Shown: positions 13,465 through 19,570 of the stretch, piece after piece
How positions within the stretch are numbered: the stretch's first letter is position 1
Layout: every line of letters begins with the position of its first letter
Made by a program: the position numbers and the translations under genes
The notes under the pieces: generated by a model
What the model saw: only the letters and a program-made list of their open reading frames with translations
What the model was told of the DNA's origin: nothing
Database searches by the model: none
Source: Elusimicrobia bacterium HGW-Elusimicrobia-2
Lineage (GTDB): Bacteria > CG03
DNA length: 19,570 nucleotides
Direction: 5' to 3'
Assembly (NCBI GenBank): GCA_002841685.1
Contig: PHAM01000034.1
Span: forward strand, 1-19,570

Positions 13465-13905
13465 ATGCTGAGCCGCGCGAAGCGCTTCGTCCGCCGTGGC
13501 GAGTCCGCCTCCGGAGGATCGTCTCTGGGGATGCTGGAGACACGCGGCCGTCTTGCGCTGATAGCCGCATCCGACGCCATGGCGAAAGCAGCGTTCGTGG
13601 AGGTGCTCGGCACCGCGAAAACAGGAGAAGGTTTTACCACTGTTTTCGTGCGCGGGGATGTAGCCAGCTGCCAGGCCGCGTGCGAAGCTGGAGCGATTGC
13701 CGCGTCGGAGTTGGATTCTCTTGTGGCGGTCCATGTTATAGCCCAGCCGCATCCGCAATTGAAAGAGCACTGGCCGGAAATAATAGAAGTGGTGAGCCCA
13801 TTCGACTCGCTCTGCTCGCTCAGGGTCGAACCCAAAGTGGTGAGTCCTTCGATTTCACTCAGGATACTGAGCCTGTCGAAGTACGAAGCCGAACCAAAGT
13901 GGTGA
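13465..13905 (+). CDS. BMC-H microcompartment shell protein, copy 2, with abnormal N- and C-terminal extensions
   Basis: The core from 'LGMLETRGRLALIAASDAM' to 'VAVHVIAQPHPQLKEHWPEI' aligns with copy 1 along its whole length. The pore loop is KTGEG (residues 52-56 from ATG 13465), so Glu55 puts negative charge in the pore, unlike copy 1. Both ends are odd. The N-terminal 20 or so residues are basic ('MLSRAKRFVRRGE') and lie over palindromic DNA. Residues 109-146 are encoded by dispersed-repeat-like palindromes and end 'YEAEPKW'. Start choice is open: ATG 13465 has no good ribosome site; ATG 13531 follows GGAGG (13513-13517) by 13 bases but would clip the domain; an in-frame CTG at 13525 has the ideal 7-base spacing. 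The core looks intact, so it is probably a functional shell protein. Confidence 0.88.
   Translation: MLSRAKRFVRRGESASGGSSLGMLETRGRLALIAASDAMAKAAFVEVLGTAKTGEGFTTVFVRGDVASCQAACEAGAIAASELDSLVAVHVIAQPHPQLKEHWPEIIEVVSPFDSLCSLRVEPKVVSPSISLRILSLSKYEAEPKW
13478..13517. repeat. Palindrome-bearing segment at the 5' end of the second BMC-H gene
   Basis: CGAAGCGCTTCG at 13478-13489 is a perfect 12-bp palindrome and CCTCCGGAGG at 13508-13517 a perfect 10-bp palindrome, separated by 18 bases. GTCCGCC occurs twice (at about 13489 and 13503). The stretch codes for the extra N-terminal residues that copy 1 lacks. It is read as a possible dispersed repeat fused to the gene start; this depends on genome-wide copies that cannot be checked here. 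Confidence 0.4.
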
Positions 13906-13921
13906 GCTAAGCCGAACCAAA
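13786..13921. repeat. Cluster of dispersed-repeat-like palindromes at the 3' end of the second BMC-H gene
   Basis: Three copies of (A)AGTGGTGAG lie at 13788-13796, 13834-13844 and 13896-13906. Between the first two, TTCGAC (13801-13806) pairs with GTCGAA (13825-13830). Between the second and third, CTTCGA (13847-13852) pairs with TCGAAG (13876-13881), with CTCAG/CTGAG (13858-13862, 13867-13871) inside. AAGCCGAACCAAA is directly repeated at 13886-13898 and 13909-13921. The motifs resemble, from memory, 'CTTCGAC...CTCAG' intergenic repeats common in environmental bacterial genomes. Here they are mostly inside a coding frame. Confidence 0.75.
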
Positions 13922-13932
13922 AGGAGGCAATA

Positions 13933-14223
13933 ATGCAATTTGCCAGAGTTATAGGTAACTGTGTCTGTACGGTGAAGGACGCCAAATTGCCTAAGGAAAA
14001 ACTTCTTGTCATACAGCCGGTGGATTCGTCGCTCAAGAAAGCGGCGGGATCTCCCCTTGTGGCCATAGATGTCGTCGGTGCGGGCAACGGTGAGCTGGTG
14101 CTTTTTGTTTCCGGTTCATCGGCGAGGCAGACGACCATAACGGAAAACAAACCCACCGACTGCACCGTTATGGCGATAGTGGATTATGTTGAAAAAGACG
14201 GTAAGCTGATTTTTTCGAAGTAG
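13933..14223 (+). CDS. BMC-P microcompartment vertex protein (EutN/CcmL family)
   Basis: A 96-residue protein that as a pentamer caps the vertices of the polyhedral shell. Hallmarks are the opening 'MQFARVIGNCVCTVKDAKL', 'KLLVIQPVD', 'VAIDVVGAGNGELVLFVSGSSAR' and the final 'DCTVMAIVDYVE'. Length and order match EutN/CcmL/PduN. GGAGG at 13923-13927 with a 5-base spacer fixes the start, immediately after the repeat cluster that ends the preceding shell gene. A gap of 31 bases leads to the aldehyde dehydrogenase gene. Its presence with BMC-H proteins means that a closed shell can be made from this operon. Confidence 0.95.
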   Translation: MQFARVIGNCVCTVKDAKLPKEKLLVIQPVDSSLKKAAGSPLVAIDVVGAGNGELVLFVSGSSARQTTITENKPTDCTVMAIVDYVEKDGKLIFSK

Positions 14224-14254
14224 GCGTTGATGCTGCCCTTGCAGCGGAGGTTTT

Positions 14255-15673
14255 ATGGATAATGCGGATATAGAAAAAATTGTTGATGAGGTTATGAAAA
14301 GAATACCTGCCTCTTCCGGAGCTGCTTTGCCCGCGGAGATTTTATCCGGCCCGCTTTTTGACACGATGGATGAGGCGATCTCAGCCTCGGTCAAAGCTCA
14401 GAAGTTTTTCCAGGATCAGGGCGTGGAAAAGCGCGTGAAAATAATAGAGGCGATTCGCAAGGCGGCTCTTGATAACGCCGAGGTTCTGGCGAGCGCCGCT
14501 CAGATTGAAACAAAGATGGGCCGCGCCGCTGATAAGATAATCAAAAATAAACTGGCCGCCGAGAAAACGCCCGGCGTTGAAGACGTGCAGCCCGGCGCTT
14601 TTACGGGAGATCACGGAATGACCCTGGTGGAATACGGGCCCTTCGGCGTTGTGGGCTCGGTGATACCGTCCACAAACCCGACATCCACGGTGATAAACAA
14701 CACGATAAGTATTTTGTCCGGCGGCAATTCCGTTATTTTTGCGCCTCATCCTTCGGCAAAGAATTGCTCACTTAAGGCGATAAGTATTTTACAGAATGCC
14801 GTTAGTTCCGCAGGCGGCCCCGGCGCGCTCATCTCCGCTATGAAAAAACCCTCTCTTGAAGGGGCGGAAATGCTTTTTGACGACCCCAGGGTCAAGCTCA
14901 TGGCTGTCACCGGCGGCCCCGCCGTGGTGCGCCGGGCGATGAGGAGCGAAAAACGGGTGATAGCCGCAGGCCCCGGAAATCCTCCCGTCGTGATAGATGA
15001 AACTGCTCAGTTTCCGAAATGCGCCGCGGATGTTATTAGCGGCGCCTCTTTTGACAACGGTGTTTTGTGCACCGCTGAAAAAGCCGTCATTGTCTGTGAA
15101 AAGGCCTGGGACAGTTTTATATCCGCCATGCGCGCTGATAGCAGGGCTTTTGAACTCAACGCCGGGCAGTTTGATGCGCTCACGATTGCGGCGATCAAAG
15201 AGCCGGCCACTCCGGAAAAGAGTGAGGGCGTTGTCAACAGGGATTTTATAGGCCGCGATGCCGCCGTTATAGCAAAGGCAATAGGTATAGAAGTTCCATC
15301 AACGGTGCGGCTTTTATGGGCCGCGGTTCCTCAGGCACACCCCTTTGTCTGGACGGAACAGCTCATGCCTGTGCTTCCCGTGACCATGGCGGCGGATATT
15401 GACGAAGCCATTGAGCTGGCAAGAAAAGTGGAAGCCGGTAACCGTCACACGGCCGTTATGCATTCTACAAATGTGGCCAATCTTTCCAAAATGGCGCGCG
15501 CCATGCAGTGCTCCATCTTCGTTAAAAACGGGCCTTCCTATATGGGGCTTGGTATGGGCACCGGTTATGCGACGCTGACCATTTCCACTCCGACGGGAGA
15601 AGGGCTGACAAAAGCAAAGGATTTCACGAGGGAGCTTCGATGTGCTCTCGTGGATAATTTCAGGATTGTGTAG
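14255..15673 (+). CDS. pduP/eutE-like: CoA-acylating aldehyde dehydrogenase (PduP/EutE type), with encapsulation peptide
   Basis: Oxidises an aldehyde (acetaldehyde, propionaldehyde or similar) to acyl-CoA with NAD+ and CoA; the core metabolosome enzyme. The protein has 472 residues, normal for the family. Residues 2-17 ('DNADIEKIVDEVMKRI') are a typical amphipathic encapsulation helix, followed by a flexible Pro/Ala/Ser linker to about residue 30. The catalytic domain shows 'GPFGVVGSVIPSTNPTST', 'AGPGNPPVVID' and the catalytic Cys272 in 'FDNGVLCTAEKAV', near the Cys position of PduP. GGAGG 4 bases before the ATG supports the start. The product acyl-CoA is the substrate of PduL in the same operon. 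Which aldehyde is used cannot be read from the sequence. Confidence 0.95.
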   Translation: MDNADIEKIVDEVMKRIPASSGAALPAEILSGPLFDTMDEAISASVKAQKFFQDQGVEKRVKIIEAIRKAALDNAEVLASAAQIETKMGRAADKIIKNKLAAEKTPGVEDVQPGAFTGDHGMTLVEYGPFGVVGSVIPSTNPTSTVINNTISILSGGNSVIFAPHPSAKNCSLKAISILQNAVSSAGGPGALISAMKKPSLEGAEMLFDDPRVKLMAVTGGPAVVRRAMRSEKRVIAAGPGNPPVVIDETAQFPKCAADVISGASFDNGVLCTAEKAVIVCEKAWDSFISAMRADSRAFELNAGQFDALTIAAIKEPATPEKSEGVVNRDFIGRDAAVIAKAIGIEVPSTVRLLWAAVPQAHPFVWTEQLMPVLPVTMAADIDEAIELARKVEAGNRHTAVMHSTNVANLSKMARAMQCSIFVKNGPSYMGLGMGTGYATLTISTPTGEGLTKAKDFTRELRCALVDNFRIV

Positions 15674-15687
15674 CGGGGAGAAAAAAT

Positions 15688-16398
15688 ATGCTCAAATTTA
15701 ATGTAGCTGATTTCGAGAAATCTTTATCAGAATCTTTTAGTAAGTATAAAAGGTTCGGCCCTCGAAGTCCCAAAAAATTAACTCCTCTGCATAAGTATGT
15801 TCAAAATACATTGGCGCTAATATGGGGAAAAAAATTTAAAATATATTGTCTCGGCGCCGGGGGGGAATTCAAAGTTGAAGGTAAATATTATCCGAAAGAT
15901 ATTGATATTACAGTAACTTATTTAGAAAAACCAATTTTTTGTGTTGGGGTAAAATTTGTTACGTCTAATTACAAGCAAAATGCTAATAATTATTTTGAAA
16001 ATATGATGGGGGAAACAGCGAATATTCAATCATTGAAAAATTTACCATACGCACAATTGCTGATATTAAGATATAAAACGCCTTATTATAAAAAAAGAGC
16101 AAGTTATAACGACACAAGTGAGATAGGGAAAATTGAAATAATAAGCAAGAGCGATTTGGATAAGTATATTAAACTTTGTTTTGATAGCAGGCAAGCCCAT
16201 AGACCTGATATTATGGCGATACAGCTGATAGAAGCTGATGAAAAGACACACAAAGTAAAATGTCTTTCGCCGTTCAAATTGTATGACGATAAATTGGCGC
16301 AATTGCTGGATACCGCATTATCGGTAAAAAAGTTTTTTGAGGATATTGAAAGCTTCAAAAATTATTATGAATTAAATCAAAATGGCGACACTATTTAA
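15688..16398 (+). CDS. Putative type II restriction endonuclease
   Basis: A 236-residue AT-rich gene starting 14 bases after the dehydrogenase stop, with GGGGAG as ribosome site. It overlaps the following methyltransferase by 17 bases, the arrangement expected of a restriction-modification pair. A nuclease-like core can be read: Glu60 in 'GGEFKVEGKYYP', Asp71/Asp73 in 'KDIDITV', and a strand 'CVGVKF' with Lys89. This resembles a PD-(D/E)XK site in which the usual Glu two residues before Lys is Gly87. The next segment 'NYKQNANNYFENMMGETANI' recalls a conserved family of predicted restriction enzymes. Recognition sequence unknown. No signal peptide or membrane segment. Composition differs sharply from the shell genes, indicating transfer. 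Confidence 0.65.
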   Translation: MLKFNVADFEKSLSESFSKYKRFGPRSPKKLTPLHKYVQNTLALIWGKKFKIYCLGAGGEFKVEGKYYPKDIDITVTYLEKPIFCVGVKFVTSNYKQNANNYFENMMGETANIQSLKNLPYAQLLILRYKTPYYKKRASYNDTSEIGKIEIISKSDLDKYIKLCFDSRQAHRPDIMAIQLIEADEKTHKVKCLSPFKLYDDKLAQLLDTALSVKKFFEDIESFKNYYELNQNGDTI

Positions 16399-17947
16399 AA
16401 ATCACTCGGATAAGAAATTACTTGGTCAAATATATACGCCTGATTTTATTGTAAAAAAAATACTGAATGATATGGGGTATAAAGGAAAAAATATTTTGAA
16501 AAAATATATATTAGATTCTTCCTGTGGAGACGGCAGATTTTTAATTGAAGCCGCGCGTAGAATAATAAGCGAATCCAAACCCAATGAATTAAAAGAAAAT
16601 TTATCTTATCTTTATGGATGGGATATAGATAATAAGGCTGTAAAAAAGTGTAAAAAAAATTTAAATAAGCTTATTGGGAAATATAGTATTAGCATAGATT
16701 GGAATATTAAATGTTGCAATACGTTAAGGAAAATAGAAAATTTCAATTCGTTATTCAAAAATGAAAATTTTATGACATTTGATTATATAGTAGGAAATCC
16801 GCCATATATAAGGATTCAGCATTTAGAAGAGGAACAAAGGAAATTTATTCAACGAAATTATAATTTTTGCTCTAACGGTTCTACTGACATTTATATTGCT
16901 TTTTTTGAGTTTTGCTTAAAGTCTTTAAAAAAAACAGGCGTTTGCGGATTAATAACGCCCAATACTTATTTTACAACTGAAACCGCTCAAATTATTAGAA
17001 AATATTTTGAAGACAATAGAAACTTAATAAAGATAACAAATTATGGGGACATTCAAATTTTTGAGAATGCCACCACATACAGCGCTATAACTATTTTTGG
17101 CAGAAAAACTAATAAAAATTTTGTTTTTGAAAAAGCGAAAACAAAAAAAAGTTTTATCGACAGGGAAGTAGATTTTAAGGAAATTGCGGACACAGAGTTT
17201 TGGCAATTATCCGCCGAAAATGAATTCAGAAAAAGGGTGGGGAAAAAATTAAAAGAAATTTGTGATATCCATTGCGGCCTGGCAACTTTAGCAGACAGGG
17301 CGTATATTATGAAATTTATAAATTTTGAGGGAGATTGTATCAATTTATTTTCCAGATTAAAAGGAAAAGTGAAAATAGAAAAAGATATATTAAAACCCAT
17401 TATTAAGGCATCCCGTTTAAAATTTTCCGGCGAGGCCATAAGCGAATATATTTTGTTTCCGTATAAAAAAGAATCAGGTAAAAGTAAAATTATTTCAGAA
17501 AACGAGTTGAAGAGCAAATATCCGAATGCTTATAAATATTTATGTGCGGTTAAAAATTATTTAGATAAAAGATGTAATGGCAAACCAAATCCTGTCGCGT
17601 GGTATGCATATGGCCGGACACAAGCCTTGGATACAAGTTTTGGCAAAAAAATTCTATTTTCGCCCATGGCCCAAAAACCGAATTTTATATATTGCGGTAA
17701 TGAAGAAACTACTTTTTATTCCGGATACTGTATAAAATACGGAGGCGAGCCCGAGAAATTGCTGCAACAACTAAATAGTAGAGAAATGGAGGAATTTGTT
17801 TTAATATCAGGGAGAGATTTTAGAGACGGCTGGAAATCTTATAGCAAAAAGATTATCCAGGAATTTGTCGTGAATATTACTGAACCTGACACGGTGAAAA
17901 TAAGGGCAGGATTTGGAAAAGAGCGTTTTATGAATTTGGGGGTGTGA
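16382..17947 (+). CDS. N6-adenine DNA methyltransferase (M.TaqI/Eco57I-like, gamma class)
   Basis: A 521-residue methylase that would protect host DNA against the endonuclease encoded upstream. 'LGQIYTPDFIVKKIL' (about residues 14-28) is the usual opening of these enzymes. Motif I, 'LDSSCGDGRFLIEA', binds S-adenosylmethionine (residues 44-57), and NPPY at 139-142 is the catalytic motif of adenine-N6 methylases. The C-terminal part from 'FWQLSAENEFRKRVGKKLKE' onward looks like a TaqI-type target-recognition domain. It is longer than M.TaqI (421 residues, from memory), as many type II/IIG-like relatives are. The ATG lies within the end of the endonuclease gene with no clear ribosome site, so translation is probably coupled. 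Strongly AT-rich. Confidence 0.9.
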   Translation: MATLFKNHSDKKLLGQIYTPDFIVKKILNDMGYKGKNILKKYILDSSCGDGRFLIEAARRIISESKPNELKENLSYLYGWDIDNKAVKKCKKNLNKLIGKYSISIDWNIKCCNTLRKIENFNSLFKNENFMTFDYIVGNPPYIRIQHLEEEQRKFIQRNYNFCSNGSTDIYIAFFEFCLKSLKKTGVCGLITPNTYFTTETAQIIRKYFEDNRNLIKITNYGDIQIFENATTYSAITIFGRKTNKNFVFEKAKTKKSFIDREVDFKEIADTEFWQLSAENEFRKRVGKKLKEICDIHCGLATLADRAYIMKFINFEGDCINLFSRLKGKVKIEKDILKPIIKASRLKFSGEAISEYILFPYKKESGKSKIISENELKSKYPNAYKYLCAVKNYLDKRCNGKPNPVAWYAYGRTQALDTSFGKKILFSPMAQKPNFIYCGNEETTFYSGYCIKYGGEPEKLLQQLNSREMEEFVLISGRDFRDGWKSYSKKIIQEFVVNITEPDTVKIRAGFGKERFMNLGV

Positions 17948-17950
17948 ACA

Positions 17951-18340
17951 TTGATTATAAGGAAATTTAATCACGGCGCGGATCTGTGCGAAGAGATAAA
18001 ACGGGTCTGTAAAAAAGAGAAGGTCAAATCGGGATGGTTTAATGTTATCGGAGCTTTGAAGGGGCTGTCTATTGCTTTTTATGACCAGAAAAAAAAGAAG
18101 TACGGGGAAATTAAACTTCGAGGTGCATGGGAAATAAGTTCCTGCATGGGAAATATTTCTCTCAGTGACGTCGGGCGGATTTTCGTGCATGCGCATATCA
18201 ATGCCGCCGATAAGAAAGGAAATGTGAAGGGTGGACATCTGCTGAAGAGCGAGATCTTCGCCGCGGAGCTTGCACTATTTCCCTCGCATGAAATTCTGAA
18301 AAGAAAGTTTGATAAAACAACAGGTTTGAAATTATGGTAA
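17951..18340 (+). CDS. PCC/DUF296 (PPC-domain) protein
   Basis: A 129-residue single-domain protein of the Plants-and-Prokaryotes-Conserved fold, a small trimer-forming family. Visible hallmarks are 'GWFNVIGALKG' (residues 28-38), 'WEISSCMGNISL' (60-71) and 'FVHAHINAADKKGNVKGGHL' (78-97). His80, His82 and His96 are the conserved putative metal-binding histidines. Bacterial members are often called DNA-binding by similarity to plant AT-hook proteins, but no AT-hook is present here and the role is unproven. The start is TTG at 17951, 3 bases after the methyltransferase stop, with GGGGG at 17938-17942 as a possible ribosome site. Base composition is closer to the shell genes than to the restriction pair, so this is probably an original operon member. 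It overlaps the next gene by 7 bases. Confidence 0.8.
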   Translation: MIIRKFNHGADLCEEIKRVCKKEKVKSGWFNVIGALKGLSIAFYDQKKKKYGEIKLRGAWEISSCMGNISLSDVGRIFVHAHINAADKKGNVKGGHLLKSEIFAAELALFPSHEILKRKFDKTTGLKLW

Positions 18341-19185
18341 AAACATTTTTTAAAACTATTTTGTTACTTTTGTGTTTTTCGAAAACACCGGCAATTTTTG
18401 CAATAGATGGGGTATTTGAAGATGAAAAAGGAAATATCCATTATCCGACGAATTATGAATATTTCCCGGTTAGCAAGGAAAATTTTATTTTGAGATATGG
18501 TGATATATTATTTTTTGCATCTACCGGAGACGAGAAGAGTTGTTTTAAGGCAGTAAGAATAGCAAAAAACCTTCTTGCTGTTCCTTTTTTAAATGAATTT
18601 TCTCCGAATTTTAAGAACAATATAGAAAATAGTTTTTTGCCAGCGATAAAGAAAAATGTAGGTGAGGAAAGATTCAAGAAAATGTGGAATGAAGTTGAAT
18701 CTATTAAGTATATCGAAGGCAAGAATGTTGTTTACAAAAATTTATGGTGTGGTTTTCAAATAAAATTTCCCAAAAATTGGAAGATTTTGGCTGAAGGTGA
18801 GCATACAGAGGATGAACAGGCATTATTACAAATTGAGTCACCCGCAATCCTCGGGGATGACAATAAGGTGGTCTTTCCGTCTCTTGCTGTTGCTGTTAAA
18901 AAAGTGTTAAACGGGACTTCTGTAAAAAATTATTTTCAATTCTGGCAAAGTGTTATGGAAAAGAAAGGCGCTAAATTTTCAACCATTAGTGAATATAAAA
19001 AAGGTCTTAGGTCGGTTTTCAATGTCAGAAGCAGTGTTAATGCTTTTAAAGGGGAAATTACATGCTTTGTTGAAAATGATTTTGGCTATTATCTAAACTT
19101 TACAGCAAAGCCGAGTGTATGGAAGCAGTCGCAAATACAGTTTAGTGAAATTTTGGGTAGTTTTGAGATAATAAAACAAAAATGA
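18334..19185 (+). CDS. Secreted protein with PsbP/DcrB-like C-terminal half; function unknown
   Basis: 283 residues. The N-terminus 'MVKTFFKTILLLLCFSK' followed by 'TPAIFA' reads as a signal peptide cut after Ala23, so the mature protein would be extracytoplasmic. There is no lipobox: the Cys at 14 lies within the hydrophobic core. Residues from about 135 ('YKNLWCGFQIKFPKNWKI') to the end ('SEILGSFEII') resemble PsbP/DcrB/DUF1795-type domains, whose members often open with 'F.i.yP..W' and end with 'f..il.SF'. The N-terminal half (about 24-130) is not recognised. The gene is AT-rich, unlike the flanking shell and pduS genes. It overlaps the PCC gene by 7 bases and the pduS-like gene by 4 bases (ATGA). 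A secreted product in the middle of a cytoplasmic microcompartment operon is unexpected. Confidence 0.7.
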   Translation: MVKTFFKTILLLLCFSKTPAIFAIDGVFEDEKGNIHYPTNYEYFPVSKENFILRYGDILFFASTGDEKSCFKAVRIAKNLLAVPFLNEFSPNFKNNIENSFLPAIKKNVGEERFKKMWNEVESIKYIEGKNVVYKNLWCGFQIKFPKNWKILAEGEHTEDEQALLQIESPAILGDDNKVVFPSLAVAVKKVLNGTSVKNYFQFWQSVMEKKGAKFSTISEYKKGLRSVFNVRSSVNAFKGEITCFVENDFGYYLNFTAKPSVWKQSQIQFSEILGSFEIIKQK

Positions 19186-19570
19186 CAAAAGAAGAAATAA
19201 TAAAAAAAGTCAGGGACGCGGGCGTTGTCGGCTGCGGCGGCGCGGGCTTCCCCACACATGTTAAGATAGCGGCCCCGGCGGATTTTGTCATAGCCAACGG
19301 CGCGGAATGCGAGCCGCTGCTGAAGGGTGACCAGTATTTGATGGCAGAACACGCATCCGAGATTGTGAGGGGAATGAAGTATGTCATGCAAACTTCAGGA
19401 GCTTCCGCCGCTTACATAGGGCTCAAAAAAAAGTACCGCAGGCAGATAGAAGCGCTCAGCAGAGTCCTGGCGCCTGGCATTAAAGTTTTTGAGATGGAAA
19501 ATGTTTATCCCTCCGGCGATGAGCATGTCATGGTCCATGAGATAACAGGGCGGATCGTACCCGAGGCGGG
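19182..19570 (+). CDS. pduS-like: PduS/RnfC-like NADH-dependent flavin/Fe-S oxidoreductase (3' end outside window)
   Basis: The first 129 residues are visible; the frame runs off the right edge. 'GVVGCGGAGFPTHVK' (residues 14-28) and 'IANGAECEPLLKGDQ' (37-51) are the NADH/FMN-binding signatures shared by PduS, RnfC and the Nqo1/NuoF family. The form 'ANGAECEPLL' and the absence of an N-terminal domain before the Gly-rich loop favour PduS over RnfC. PduS reduces corrinoid cofactors in propanediol compartments; in B12-free systems homologues are thought to move electrons or recycle NAD+. The Fe-S cluster motifs would be further downstream. ATG 19182 overlaps the previous stop by 4 bases. Composition returns to that of the shell genes. 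Confidence 0.9.
   Translation, partial: MTKEEIIKKVRDAGVVGCGGAGFPTHVKIAAPADFVIANGAECEPLLKGDQYLMAEHASEIVRGMKYVMQTSGASAAYIGLKKKYRRQIEALSRVLAPGIKVFEMENVYPSGDEHVMVHEITGRIVPEA

Noticed and set aside
12908-13570. Long minus-strand frames across the pduL/BMC genes (also 13413-14165 and 12658-13101)
   Set aside because: They lie wholly opposite clear shell and pduL genes, lack family features, and arise from GC-biased third positions of the real genes.
13680-13910. Overlapping plus-strand 76-residue frame in the second BMC-H gene
   Set aside because: Out of frame with a clear BMC domain and composed of the same repeat DNA; no independent coding evidence.
15674-19185. Transposon or phage carrying the restriction pair
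   Set aside because: No transposase, integrase or terminal inverted repeats were seen at either edge, so only composition and interruption support insertion.
1-19570. tRNA, rRNA or riboswitch genes
   Set aside because: No cloverleaf, rRNA segment or recognisable B12/other riboswitch pattern was noticed; non-coding gaps are all short (the longest, 11545-11607, holds the hairpin and promoter candidate).

Overview
The window looks like chromosome from an uncultured, Gram-negative-type bacterium. Three things suggest this: a very large secreted repeat protein ending in a FlgD-Ig/type IX-like C-terminal domain, a bacterial microcompartment (BMC) operon, and short dispersed palindromes typical of metagenome-derived genomes. 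Candidate phyla such as Elusimicrobiota or Omnitrophota, or the FCB superphylum, would fit, but the sequence alone does not settle the taxonomy. All genes are on the + strand.

Bases 1-11544 are the 3' part of one giant gene. Its reading frame is open to base 1, so the start lies outside the window, and at least 3847 residues are encoded. In order it holds about eight well-conserved ~115-residue Ig/invasin-like repeats, about seven more diverged repeats of the same style, eight larger (~170-250 residue) repeats with Asp/Asn-rich loops, a fibronectin-III-like region and the C-terminal sorting-like domain. A perfect 21-bp hairpin overlaps its stop codon.

Bases 11608-15673 are the core of a metabolosome operon with short gaps or overlaps: triosephosphate isomerase (with an in-frame upstream module resembling the N-termini of EutT/EutQ-type BMC proteins), PduL phosphotransacylase, two BMC-H shell hexamer proteins, an EutN/CcmL-type BMC-P vertex protein, and a CoA-acylating aldehyde dehydrogenase. 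PduL and the dehydrogenase carry N-terminal encapsulation-peptide-like helices. The second BMC-H gene has abnormal ends built from dispersed palindromic repeats.

Bases 15674-17947 are an AT-rich, co-oriented restriction-modification pair (putative endonuclease plus M.TaqI-like N6-adenine methyltransferase), apparently inserted in the operon. It is followed by a PCC/DUF296-domain protein, an AT-rich secreted PsbP/DcrB-like protein, and the start of a PduS/RnfC-like flavin/Fe-S oxidoreductase cut by the right edge.

Working model (inference): an aldehyde made inside the compartment is converted to acyl-CoA by the dehydrogenase and to acyl-phosphate by PduL, while PduS moves electrons. Triosephosphate isomerase suggests that the upstream step is an aldolase releasing aldehyde plus a triose phosphate (deoxyribose-phosphate, fuculose-phosphate or rhamnulose-phosphate type). 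No aldolase, diol dehydratase, ammonia lyase or glycyl-radical enzyme lies in this window, so the substrate cannot be fixed from it.
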